Source of the DNA: Hymenobacter setariae | GTDB lineage: Bacteria; Bacteroidota; Bacteroidia; Cytophagales; Hymenobacteraceae | Length of the DNA stretch: 64,000 nucleotides | Assembly: GCF_007713685.1 (NCBI RefSeq) | Contig: NZ_VMRJ01000006.1 | Coordinates: 1 to 64,000 of the forward strand | Reading direction: 5' to 3' | Shown here: piece after piece, positions 52,630 through 60,668 of the stretch | Position numbering within the stretch: position 1 is the stretch's first letter | Layout of the letters: the number at the start of each line of letters is the position of its first letter | The notes under the pieces: model-generated | Database searches by the model: none | What the model saw: the letters and a program-made list of their open reading frames with translations, nothing else | Told to the model about the DNA's origin: nothing | Program-made: the position numbers and the translations under genes

Positions 52630-53427
52630 TTAATGTGCTAAAAATTCAGAAATCAACGCATTCATTTCTTGCTGCTGCGCGGCAGTAGCACCGTCCCACA
52701 TATCATTGTGTTGCGTAGCGGGCAGCGGTACGATAGTCATCCCAAACTGCGCTTGTTCGGCGGGGGTGGGTAGTACGCCCACATCGGCGGGCTGGTCGTT
52801 GGAGCGTAGCGATAGCACGCGCGGCCGGCGGGTGCGTGGCAGCGGCATTCGGCGGTTGTCCAGCGTTATCACGCGCTCGACCAGCCTAGGGTGCTGCTGG
52901 GCAAAGAGCATCACCATATCGCCGCCGTTAGAATGGCCCATAAGTAGTAGCTGGCGGTAGTTGAGCGCGGGCTGCGTGCGCTTGAGCTCCTGTAGTACGT
53001 ATAGCATATTCTGCACGCCCCGCTCCCAGTAGGGGCGCCGCACCACAGCTGGGGTGCCCATCGTGGGCATAGGGGTATCGGTAGGCAAGTCTTGCTGTAA
53101 GCTGACTACGTAGTAGCCGTGGGCCACCAGGTTTTTGGCCACAAAGGAATAGTCCGTATTAGTGCCACCATAGCCGTGGTTGAGCAAGGCCAGCTTGAGC
53201 CTGGTGGTGGGTGCCATGCCAGCCGGAGCATACGTAACCAGCGGAATTGGCCGGTGGCGAACGGCATCGACCATTCGCAGTGTGTCGGTGCGTAGCGCTA
53301 CGGTAGTCCAGTCGGGCGCCGAGCTAGCTAATGGCTGTGGCACGGGCCGGCCTCCGCAGCCGCTAGCTAGCAGCCCTAGGGCAGTAATCCAGCCTGCCGA
53401 GCGCAGGAGTAGAGGTGCCGTTGCCAT
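52630..53427 (-). CDS. Lipoprotein alpha/beta hydrolase
   Basis: A 265-residue lipoprotein (lipobox LASGC, Cys about 24) with an alpha/beta-hydrolase core. The oxyanion region is LLNHGYGGTNTDYSF, the nucleophile elbow is MGHSNGGDMV (Ser), and a late His is in TQHNDMWDG. It resembles platelet-activating factor acetylhydrolase-like esterases. Its place between an MBOAT acyltransferase and its SGNH partner suggests it removes or edits the same acyl groups; this is inference. ATG 53427 is used. Confidence 0.75.
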   Translation of the reverse strand: MATAPLLLRSAGWITALGLLASGCGGRPVPQPLASSAPDWTTVALRTDTLRMVDAVRHRPIPLVTYAPAGMAPTTRLKLALLNHGYGGTNTDYSFVAKNLVAHGYYVVSLQQDLPTDTPMPTMGTPAVVRRPYWERGVQNMLYVLQELKRTQPALNYRQLLLMGHSNGGDMVMLFAQQHPRLVERVITLDNRRMPLPRTRRPRVLSLRSNDQPADVGVLPTPAEQAQFGMTIVPLPATQHNDMWDGATAAQQQEMNALISEFLAH

Positions 53428-53431
53428 CGGC

Positions 53432-54898
53432 TTAGAATTGAAAATAAATAAACTGATTGCTGCCAAACACCCCGCCGTACAGCGTAGCTAGCAGCAGCCC
53501 TAGGTAGCTGGCCCAGCGCAGCGGTGCGGGCCACCGGGCCAGCCACGCAGCCACTGAGCCCCGCTCGGCGCGATAGTCGGCCACGGCCAGCAACGCTACC
53601 GCCCCGGCCGCCACCAGCAGCTCGGCTACAAAATGCCGCCCTAGGCCCGCCAGCAGCCCTTGAAGCTGCGCGGGGTGCAGCTTGCCCCAGCCCCGAAACA
53701 GGTGCGTGCTGATGTAAAAGGCATCGGGCAGCGAGTTGGCCCGGAAGAATATCCAGGCGTAGGCTACTAGGGCCACCGTAGCGGCCGAGGCCAACACCCG
53801 GTGTAGGCGCGGCCGGGCGGCCAAGCCCGTTAGCTTGGCTAAGGACGTACGAATAGGCGCGGTCCAGTTTTCGGCTACGAGGTACAGGCCGTGCAGCGCC
53901 CCCCAGACTACAAAGGTCCAGCTGGCGCCGTGCCAAAGGCCGCTTAGTAAAAACACAATCAAGATGTTGGCGTAGTTGCGCGCTGGGCTGCGGCGGCTAC
54001 CGCCCAGGGGGATGTACACGTAGTCGCGAAACCAATTGGAGAGCGATAGGTGCCAACGCCGCCAAAAATCGCCCACCGAGGTGGCCAGGTAGGGCTGCCT
54101 AAAGTTGAGCACCAGCTGGTAGCCCAGCACCCGCGCCGAGCCCCGCGCCAAGTCGGTATAGCCCGAAAAATCGGCGTAAATCTGCCCCGTGAAGGCCGCC
54201 ACTGCCAGCACCAGCGCCAGGCTATCAAACCGCCTAGGGTGGTCGAAAACCGGGTTGGCGAGCAAGGCCAGTCGGTCGGCAATGACCACCTTCTTAAACA
54301 TGCCCCAGGCCATAAGCCGCAGCCCGCTGGCCACGCCACCGTAGTCGAACTCATGTGACTGGCGCAGTTGCGGCAGCATTTGGCTACCCCGCTCGATGGG
54401 CCCGGCCACCAGCTGCGGAAAGAAAGCCACGAACAGTGCAAACCGCCCTAGGTTACGCTCGGCCTCCAGCTTGCCCTTATACACATCCACGATGTAGGCC
54501 ACCGACTGAAACGTGTAGAACGACACGCCCACCGGCAGCACTAGCGCCAGTGCAGGTGCGGCCATGGGCAGGTGCAGCGCCTCAGCTAGGCCATTAGCCG
54601 TATCGCGGAAAAAGTTGAAATACTTAAAAAGAAACAGCGTGCCTAGGTTGCTGGCCAGGCTCAGGTAGAGCCAGGGCCGGCGCTGCGCTTGGGTGCGTAG
54701 CCGGCTCATGCGCAGGCCGCTGTAGTAGTCGAGCAGCGTGGTAGCTGCTAGCAGAAGTGTATACTCGGGCCGCCAGCTAAAATAAAAATAGTAGCTAGCC
54801 AGCAGCACCAGCGGCGCCCGCCAGCGTGCCGGCAGCGCGTAGTAAAGCCCAACAACGAGCGGAAAAAAGACGAGAAAGTGAAGCGAATTGAACAGCAT
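53432..54898 (-). CDS. MBOAT-family O-acyltransferase
   Basis: A 488-residue multi-pass membrane protein of the MBOAT family (AlgI/DltB/PatA type). It carries about ten membrane segments, the PVGVSFYTFQSVAYIVDVY block, FWRRWHLSLSNWFRDYVYIPLGG and the catalytic His in GLWHGASW (about residue 320). MBOAT proteins move acyl groups across the membrane for O-acylation of envelope or exopolysaccharides. ATG 54898 gives family length; the frame is open further upstream to 55114 but overlaps the ispH region. First gene of the operon. Confidence 0.9.
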   Translation of the reverse strand: MLFNSLHFLVFFPLVVGLYYALPARWRAPLVLLASYYFYFSWRPEYTLLLAATTLLDYYSGLRMSRLRTQAQRRPWLYLSLASNLGTLFLFKYFNFFRDTANGLAEALHLPMAAPALALVLPVGVSFYTFQSVAYIVDVYKGKLEAERNLGRFALFVAFFPQLVAGPIERGSQMLPQLRQSHEFDYGGVASGLRLMAWGMFKKVVIADRLALLANPVFDHPRRFDSLALVLAVAAFTGQIYADFSGYTDLARGSARVLGYQLVLNFRQPYLATSVGDFWRRWHLSLSNWFRDYVYIPLGGSRRSPARNYANILIVFLLSGLWHGASWTFVVWGALHGLYLVAENWTAPIRTSLAKLTGLAARPRLHRVLASAATVALVAYAWIFFRANSLPDAFYISTHLFRGWGKLHPAQLQGLLAGLGRHFVAELLVAAGAVALLAVADYRAERGSVAAWLARWPAPLRWASYLGLLLATLYGGVFGSNQFIYFQF

Positions 54899-55003
54899 AG
54901 CCGGGCGCGGGCCGGCAAAGGTCGGGCCGGCGGCGGCAAGTGTGGCACAAGCTTTGGAAGGGGCCCGCGCGCCAAGGCTGCTAGTTGCCCGCCCTAGGCT
55001 GCG

Positions 55004-55011
55004 TACCTTTG
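55004..55011 (+). promoter_or_regulatory. -7 box TACCTTTG upstream of ispH
   Basis: Exact TAnnTTTG match on the plus strand, with a TTG 16 nt upstream (54985-54987) as a slightly close -33. The leader to ATG 55055 is about 43 nt. Confidence 0.5.
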
Positions 55012-55054
55012 TCTTTTCGAACCCGGCCATGCGCTGGGCTGTTATGTCGCTACC

Positions 55055-55939
55055 ATGCAGGTTACTATCGATAAAAATTCCGGTTATTGCTTCGGCGTCG
55101 AGTTTGCTATCCAAATGGCAGAAGATGAGCTAAACAGCGGAGCCGAAACGCTTTACTGCCTCGGCGATATCGTGCACAACCGCATGGAAGTAGAGCGCCT
55201 CAACAAGCAGGGCCTGCGCGTGATAGACCGCGAGCAGCTTGGTACGCTGCACGATTGCAAAGTGCTCATCCGGGCCCACGGCGAGCCACCCGAAACCTAC
55301 CAGCTAGCCCTTCAAAACAACCTGGAGCTCATCGATGCCAGCTGCCCAGTAGTGCTCAAGCTACAAAACCGCGTGAAGCACGCCTTCGACGCCAGCACCC
55401 GCAGCAACGGCCAGATTGTAATCTACGGCCAGCCCGGCCACGCCGAGGTAGTAGGCCTCACCGGCCAGACGCGCAACCAGGCGCTCATCGTGATGCACGA
55501 GGCCGACCTCGACCAGATTGATTTCACGCGCCCCGTCACGCTCTTTAGCCAAACGACCAAGAGCACAGCTGGCTTCTACAAAATGAAGGCGCTCATCGAA
55601 GCTCGTATCGCGGCGGCTGGCGGCGAATTGGAAAGCTTTGACGCCAACGACAGCATTTGCCGGCAGGTGAGCAACCGCGAGCCGCAGCTAGCCCGCTTCG
55701 CCCAAGAGCACGACGTTATTCTCTTTGTGAGCGGCCGCAAAAGCTCTAATGGCAAAGCTCTATTTACGGTAGTAAATGGGGTGAACTCGCGCAGCTACTT
55801 TATCGAAAACGAAAACGAGCTGCAAGATGAGTGGCTGGCCGGCGCCACCTCGGTAGGTATTTGCGGCGCTACCAGCACGCCGCTGTGGCTCATGCGCCAA
55901 GTAGCCGAGCGCGTAGAGGGCTTGAGCGTGGCCGTATAG
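55055..55939 (+). CDS. ispH: 4-hydroxy-3-methylbut-2-enyl diphosphate reductase
   Basis: A 294-residue IspH, the last enzyme of the MEP isoprenoid pathway, holding a [4Fe-4S] cluster. The three cluster cysteines lie in SGYCFGV (Cys12), IDASCPVV and NDSICRQVSNRE; HGEPPE, YGQPGHAEVVG and VGICGATSTPLWLM are also conserved. It starts at ATG 55055. Divergent from the MBOAT operon. Confidence 0.95.
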   Translation: MQVTIDKNSGYCFGVEFAIQMAEDELNSGAETLYCLGDIVHNRMEVERLNKQGLRVIDREQLGTLHDCKVLIRAHGEPPETYQLALQNNLELIDASCPVVLKLQNRVKHAFDASTRSNGQIVIYGQPGHAEVVGLTGQTRNQALIVMHEADLDQIDFTRPVTLFSQTTKSTAGFYKMKALIEARIAAAGGELESFDANDSICRQVSNREPQLARFAQEHDVILFVSGRKSSNGKALFTVVNGVNSRSYFIENENELQDEWLAGATSVGICGATSTPLWLMRQVAERVEGLSVAV

Positions 55940-55950
55940 TTCTAGTGTTG

Positions 55951-55970
55951 CGCGGACTTTGTAATCCGCG
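55951..55970. repeat. Small hairpin after ispH
   Basis: CGCGGA and TCCGCG separated by 8 nt, 12 nt past the ispH stop. No T-run follows, so it is not a typical terminator; it may be a REP-like unit. Confidence 0.35.
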
Positions 55971-55990
55971 TGCAGACAGCCAGCCGTAGG

Positions 55991-56530
55991 CTATAAAGCT
56001 CGCGCAAGCTCTTGCTCGTATAGCTGCTTTGTCTCGGCATCAAAGGCCACTAACACCACTTCCCTAGGCCACTCGTGGGCTGCCAGCCATTGCTGTACTT
56101 CGCTCACAGCCAGGGCGGCGGCCTCTTGCTTAGGGTAGTGGTAAATGCCTGTGCTGATGCCGGGAAAAGCTACCGACTCAAGCTGACGCTCTAGCGCAAT
56201 AGCTAGGCTATTGCGGTAACAGTTGGCTAGTAGGTCGGACTCGCCTTTGTGCCCGCCGTTCCAGCGCGGACCTACGGTGTGGATGACGTAGCTAGCCGGT
56301 AGCCGCCCCCCGCTCGTGATGACCGCCTCGCCCACCTTGCAGCCACCCTGCCGGGCCCGAATCTGGCGGCACTCCTCCAAAATTTGCGGGCCGCCCGCCC
56401 GGTGAATTGCCCCATCCACGCCCCCTCCGCCGAGCAGCGAAGAGTTGGCGGCGTTGACAATGGCCGTGGTGGCGAGCTTAGTGATATCGCCCTGCACAAT
56501 GCGCAGGCGAGCGGTAGGGGAGGCAGACAT
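55991..56530 (-). CDS. Macro-domain O-acetyl-ADP-ribose deacetylase-like protein
   Basis: A 179-residue macro domain close in length to YmdB/MacroD. The ADP-ribose-binding VNAANSSLLGGGGVDGAIH and the GISTGIYHYP loop are intact. Members remove ADP-ribose from acidic residues or deacetylate O-acetyl-ADP-ribose. ATG 56530 starts the conserved domain; the frame is open upstream to 56629 without similarity. Confidence 0.9.
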   Translation of the reverse strand: MSASPTARLRIVQGDITKLATTAIVNAANSSLLGGGGVDGAIHRAGGPQILEECRQIRARQGGCKVGEAVITSGGRLPASYVIHTVGPRWNGGHKGESDLLANCYRNSLAIALERQLESVAFPGISTGIYHYPKQEAAALAVSEVQQWLAAHEWPREVVLVAFDAETKQLYEQELARAL

Positions 56531-56698
56531 GAGAGAGAGAAAAATAATAGACCTAGGCGGCTGTACGCGTCGCTTCGGTAGGCGTTTAGGCGGTTTCGGT
56601 AGCCAAGGTTGCGGCTTCGGGAAGGGCAAATTGCGAAGGGGTAGGTCACTATTCTACATTTGACTATCACTTCCAACCACCACTAACCCCCACGCGCC

Positions 56699-57010
56699 AT
56701 GCAGCCCCTTCGCTCCGCCTCCGATACTACCCGCGACCAGCGTCTGTGGCAGATTGCCAATGCCCGCACCAAGTTTCAGAGCCACTTAATCACCTACTTG
56801 GTGGTAAATGCTGGGCTGTGGCTGCTGTTGGCCGTCACGACGTGGCCCCTAGAGCGGCACCACCACCTCGGCCTGCCCTGGCCTATCTGGTCTACCATCT
56901 TTTGGGGTGTGGCAGTGGTAGCTCAGGGCCTGACTGCCTACGGCAACTACAACCGCGGCGAGCGCACGCAGCGCGAATACGAGCGCCTGCTAAACCAGCA
57001 GCAATATTAA
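56699..57010 (+). CDS. 2TM domain protein
   Basis: A 103-residue protein with two membrane segments (about 29-49 and 64-84) joined by a short loop, matching the 2TM domain family of Bacteroidota, sometimes fused to LytTR or histidine kinases. Here it stands alone. The N-terminal RLWQIANARTKFQSHLITYLVVN stretch is the family hallmark. Role unknown. Confidence 0.78.
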   Translation: MQPLRSASDTTRDQRLWQIANARTKFQSHLITYLVVNAGLWLLLAVTTWPLERHHHLGLPWPIWSTIFWGVAVVAQGLTAYGNYNRGERTQREYERLLNQQQY

Positions 57011-57027
57011 ATTTAAGATAACATAGC

Positions 57028-57125
57028 GCACCACCGGGCTTGTGGTGCGGAAAAACGACGCTGCCCCCTTTCCTTTACGCCCACGAACTTGCTGGCCGTG
57101 CGGAAGGGTGGCAACGTCGTTTTTT
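57028..57125 (+). terminator. Two hairpins between the 2TM gene and the protease gene
   Basis: A short GCACCAC/GTGGTGC hairpin (57029-57048) is followed by a long one: 57051-57073 pairs with 57102-57125 over about 20 of 23 positions, with A-run and T-run ends, around a loop of about 28 nt. The second looks like a terminator. Confidence 0.7.
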
Positions 57126-57154
57126 CGCGTCGAGACACTTTCACGTACTAGCGC

Positions 57155-57667
57155 ATGCTAAAGCCGAAGCCTAAGAAGAAGCGCCAGCTCGGCCGCCGCG
57201 AGCTCATCGACTTGCCCATGCTGGCTTTGCGCGGGGTAGAGGCCAAGGTCGATACCGGGGCTTACACCAGCGCTATTCACTGCAACGAGGTGCGCCTCGT
57301 GCCCGATGCCGCCACCGGCCAGCCCGTGCTGCACGTGCGCCTGCTCGACCCCAAGCACCCCGCCACCAATGGCCGGCCACTGGCCTTTCACGAGTTCGAC
57401 CAGCGCCTCATTCGCTCCTCCAACGGCGAGGTGCAGGCCCGCTACATCATCAAAACGGTGGTGCGCCTCTACGGCCAAAACTTCACGACCGAGTTTTCGC
57501 TGGCTGACCGCTCCGACCTGCGCCATCCTGTGCTGCTAGGCCGTGCGCTGCTGCGCCAAGGCCACTTTGTAGTCGATGTGGCCCGGCGCGATTTGTCGTA
57601 TAAGGCTGAGCACCGGGCTGCTGCTCGTCTAGGGGCCGAGCCGCCCAACAACGGAAAGGGGGATTAG
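57155..57667 (+). CDS. Retropepsin-like zinc/aspartyl protease (RimB-type)
   Basis: A 170-residue protein of the DUF785/'ATP-dependent zinc protease' family with a retropepsin-like fold: the VDTGAYTSAIH motif supplies the active Asp. In many bacteria it is found beside rimK, with proposed roles in editing poly-glutamate tails. It begins with a Lys/Pro-rich stretch. rimK follows about 130 nt downstream. Confidence 0.83.
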   Translation: MLKPKPKKKRQLGRRELIDLPMLALRGVEAKVDTGAYTSAIHCNEVRLVPDAATGQPVLHVRLLDPKHPATNGRPLAFHEFDQRLIRSSNGEVQARYIIKTVVRLYGQNFTTEFSLADRSDLRHPVLLGRALLRQGHFVVDVARRDLSYKAEHRAAARLGAEPPNNGKGD

Positions 57668-57796
57668 CCGTAGTTTGGCGCCAGCAAAAGCCACTTTTTC
57701 CAACAATGACCGCGTGCCCAGCCGCCGGGCAGACGTGTTTCGAGAGCGGTCCAGTTTATTCTTCTTACGTTTTTAGGTAGTGCCGGTATTTTTTAT

Positions 57797-58735
57797 ATGA
57801 ACCTGGCTATTCTTTCGCGGGAGCCCAAATCGTACTCCACGCAGCGGCTGGTGGCGGCCGCGCTCGAGCGCGGCCACGCGGCTCAGGTCCTCGACCATTT
57901 GCAATGCAACCTGGTGCTGGAGCAGGGCCAGCCCGATATTATTTACCAAGGCCAGCCCTTGGCCAAATTCGACGCGATTATTCCGCGCATCGGGGCCTCA
58001 GTCACGTTCTACGGCACGGCCGTGGTGCGGCAGTTCGAGATGATGAAAGTGCGCACGGCCGTGGACAGCCAGGCCATTGTGCGCTCGCGCGACAAGCTGC
58101 GCTCGACCCAAATCCTGAGTCGTGCCGGCGTGGGCATGCCCAAAACGGCCTTCACCAACTTCACCGACGATGTACCTGCCCTTATCGAGCACGTGGGCGG
58201 CGCACCCGTCATTATCAAGCTGTTAGAGGGTACCCAGGGCCTAGGTGTAGTATTGGCCGAAAGCGCCAAGGCAGCCCAATCGGTTATCGAAGCTTTTCAT
58301 AATCTCAAGGCCCGCATCTTGGTGCAGGAGTTCATTGGCGAAGCCAAAGGCGCCGATGTGCGCGCCTTTGTGGTCAATGGCGAAGTGGTGGGCGCCATGC
58401 GCCGGCAGGGCAAGGAAGGCGAGTTTCGCTCTAACCTGCACCGTGGCGGTGTGGGCACGCTGGTCAAGCTCAGCCGCAGCGAAAAAGCCGCCGCCCTGCT
58501 GGCTACCAAGGCCCTCGGCCTAGGTATTGCGGGCGTGGATATGCTGCAAAGCAAGCGTGGCCCGTTGGTGCTCGAAGTCAACTCGTCGCCTGGCCTAGAG
58601 GGCATCGAGAAGGCTACTGGCCTTGACATTGCCGGCCGCATCATCGACTACACTGCTGCCCTAGCCCAGCGCAAACGCGGCGGTAAAGGCAAGGTAAAAG
58701 CCAAGAAATCAGCGCCCGATTCGGCGCCCGATTAA
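57797..58735 (+). CDS. rimK: RimK-type ATP-grasp glutamate ligase
   Basis: A 312-residue ATP-grasp ligase that adds glutamates to the C-terminus of ribosomal protein S6 in E. coli. The N-terminal LAILSREPKSYSTQRL, the central VIIKLLEGTQGLGVVLAE, and the metal-binding VDMLQSKRGPLVLEVNSSPGL are clear. The C-terminal tail (about 290-312) is Lys-rich and of low complexity. It is the middle gene of a conserved trio. Confidence 0.92.
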   Translation: MNLAILSREPKSYSTQRLVAAALERGHAAQVLDHLQCNLVLEQGQPDIIYQGQPLAKFDAIIPRIGASVTFYGTAVVRQFEMMKVRTAVDSQAIVRSRDKLRSTQILSRAGVGMPKTAFTNFTDDVPALIEHVGGAPVIIKLLEGTQGLGVVLAESAKAAQSVIEAFHNLKARILVQEFIGEAKGADVRAFVVNGEVVGAMRRQGKEGEFRSNLHRGGVGTLVKLSRSEKAAALLATKALGLGIAGVDMLQSKRGPLVLEVNSSPGLEGIEKATGLDIAGRIIDYTAALAQRKRGGKGKVKAKKSAPDSAPD

Positions 58736-58848
58736 GAGCTTTTAAGTGTCCTTATAGTTGAATTGGCCGGATTCTTGAGCGGCGGACTGCTTTCCTCCTT
58801 ATTCTGCGTGGCTGAGGCTTGCTCAGCCTGCCCGCCCTAGGTGCCGCT

Positions 58849-59808
58849 ATGCCCCCCGACGATTCACTATACATCAATGGCCTGACTATCAAACCCGGTG
58901 AGCGGGTGCTTACGCGGCTCGTTATTTCGAAGCTGCCCTCAGGCACGGTGATAGATGTGCCGGTGCACATCATTCGGGCACAGAAGCCGGGCCCGGTGCT
59001 GCTACTGATGGCCGGCATGCACGGCGATGAGGTAAATGGCATCGAAACTATTCGCCGCATGCTGCGGCGCGAGCTGTTGCAGCCCACGCGCGGCAGTATC
59101 GTGGCCATTCCGATACTCAATATCTACGGCTTTCTGAATTTTAGCCGCGAAGTGCCCGATGGCAAGGACGTCAACCGTTCCTTTCCAGGGCACCCGCGGG
59201 GTTCGCTGGCCAGCCGTGTAGCGCACCGCTTCATGCGCGAGGTGATGCCGCTTGTGGACTTTGGTATTGACTTCCATACTGGCGGCGCTGCCCGCGCCAA
59301 CTACCCGCAGCTGCGCTGCGTGCTGGGCGAAGACGACGTGACCGACGACCTAGCTGCAGCGTTTGCGGCGCCCTTCACGCTGCACGCGCGGCTGCGGGCG
59401 GGCTCGCTACGCGCCACAGCTCACGCCCTCGGAAAGTCCATCATCGTGTACGAAACCGGCGAAAGCCTGCGCCTCGACGAGCCCGGCATTGAGGAGGCCA
59501 TTGCGGGTACGCTGCGGGTGCTGCACTACCTAGGCATGAGCACCGCGCCCAGCCCTGCGCCGGCGCGCCCCAGCATTGTGTGCCACCGCCACCGCTGGCT
59601 GCGGGCGCGCTATGCGGGCTTGTTTCGAGCCTGGGTCAAGCTCGGCGATTTTGTCGAGAAAGGCCAAGTCTACGGCTCCGTGTCTGATCCCTACGGCTTG
59701 CAGTCGGTACGCCTCGAATCGCCTATAAGCGGCTACGTCATTGGCTTCAACAATATGCCCGTCGTGAACCAGGGCGATGCCCTGCTGCACTTGGCCGTGC
59801 CCGCCTAG
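58849..59808 (+). CDS. Succinylglutamate desuccinylase/aspartoacylase family protein
   Basis: A 319-residue zinc carboxypeptidase-like enzyme. Zinc ligands lie in MHGDEVNG and in FHTGG, with the conserved NPNRxFPG-like DVNRSFPGHP stretch. The C-terminal beta domain looks like a barrel-sandwich lid (IVCHRHRWLRARYAGLF). Genes of this type are paired with rimK, where they may remove or edit added residues. Start ATG 58849, about 113 nt after rimK. Confidence 0.87.
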   Translation: MPPDDSLYINGLTIKPGERVLTRLVISKLPSGTVIDVPVHIIRAQKPGPVLLLMAGMHGDEVNGIETIRRMLRRELLQPTRGSIVAIPILNIYGFLNFSREVPDGKDVNRSFPGHPRGSLASRVAHRFMREVMPLVDFGIDFHTGGAARANYPQLRCVLGEDDVTDDLAAAFAAPFTLHARLRAGSLRATAHALGKSIIVYETGESLRLDEPGIEEAIAGTLRVLHYLGMSTAPSPAPARPSIVCHRHRWLRARYAGLFRAWVKLGDFVEKGQVYGSVSDPYGLQSVRLESPISGYVIGFNNMPVVNQGDALLHLAVPA

Positions 59809-59867
59809 GTCAGCGCAAGCAACTATAAGCGGCGAGTAGGCCAAATAACGAGCGTTCCGCTTGCTCG

Positions 59868-59896
59868 TTGCTAATTGCTTATTGACTTTACCTTTG
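59868..59896 (+). promoter_or_regulatory. Promoter placing the start near a leaderless mRNA
   Basis: TTG (59868-59870), 18-nt spacer and TACCTTTG (59889-59896). ATG 59902 begins only 5 nt after the box, so the transcript likely starts at or very near the ATG. Confidence 0.65.
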
Positions 59897-59901
59897 CTAC
59901 T

Positions 59902-60588
59902 ATGAAGAACCCTGCCCAACTAGCTTTTAATGCCGTGCTGCTCGTTGCAGTGGCGGTGCTTTATTTCCTGCATTTCAGCCAGCGGCCGGCCGCCGCGCCA
60001 GTGGCCGCAGCACTCACCGAAACTGTGGTTGCAGATAGCGCAGTAGCTGCTACCCCGGCTCCTGTAGAAGAAACGGCGACTCCAGCGGCCGTCGCTCCAG
60101 TCGCAGCTACCCCGGCGCCCACGGCGGGAGCGGGCGCCATTGTGTATGTTGAGTCGGGTAAAATGCTCGACGGCTACCAAGGCATGAAGGACGCTCGCAG
60201 AGCCTTCGAAGCCAGAGCCAAAGGCTGGGAGCGCCAAAATCAAACGCTGGTGAATGGCTTCCGCACCGCTGTAGAGCAGTACCAGAAAACGGCCGCCTCG
60301 CTCACACCCGAGCAGCGCGCTGCCGCCGAGCAGAAGCTGCAAGCCCAGCAGCAGCAGGGTGCCGTAGAGCAGCAAAAGATTCAGGCCCAAGCCCAAGAAG
60401 CCGAGGCTAAGCTGACGCAAACCGTACTCGAAAGCGTTAATAAAAAAGTAGAGGCTTACGGCAAGTCGCATGGCTACAAGATGATACTCATCGCAGCGCC
60501 CAGCGGCACCATCGCTTACGGCGAAAAAGGCCTCGACATCACTGCGCCTGTGCTAGCGTACTTGAACGCCGAATACCGCAAAAAATAA
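59902..60588 (+). CDS. OmpH/Skp-like periplasmic protein
   Basis: A 228-residue protein with an N-terminal membrane anchor or uncleaved signal (about 8-25), an Ala/Pro-rich linker (about 30-78), then an OmpH/Skp-like coiled-coil region (about 80-228). The family core begins IVYVESGKMLDGYQGMK, continues through the Gln/Ala-rich helix and ends with MILIAAPSGTIAYGEKGLDIT. Skp chaperones outer-membrane proteins. A strong promoter and terminator flank it, so it is likely a single-gene unit. Confidence 0.85.
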   Translation: MKNPAQLAFNAVLLVAVAVLYFLHFSQRPAAAPVAAALTETVVADSAVAATPAPVEETATPAAVAPVAATPAPTAGAGAIVYVESGKMLDGYQGMKDARRAFEARAKGWERQNQTLVNGFRTAVEQYQKTAASLTPEQRAAAEQKLQAQQQQGAVEQQKIQAQAQEAEAKLTQTVLESVNKKVEAYGKSHGYKMILIAAPSGTIAYGEKGLDITAPVLAYLNAEYRKK

Positions 60589-60615
60589 GCGTCACTTACG
60601 CGCCTCGTGCTGCAA

Positions 60616-60653
60616 TAAAAAGAGCCCGCAACGAAGGTTGCGGGCTCTTTTTT
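60616..60653. terminator. Terminator between the OmpH-like gene and the quinone reductase
   Basis: AAAAAGAGCCCGCAAC pairs with GTTGCGGGCTCTTTTT around a 4-nt loop; lies between convergent genes. Confidence 0.93.
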
Positions 60654-60668
60654 GTGTGTATAAGTACC

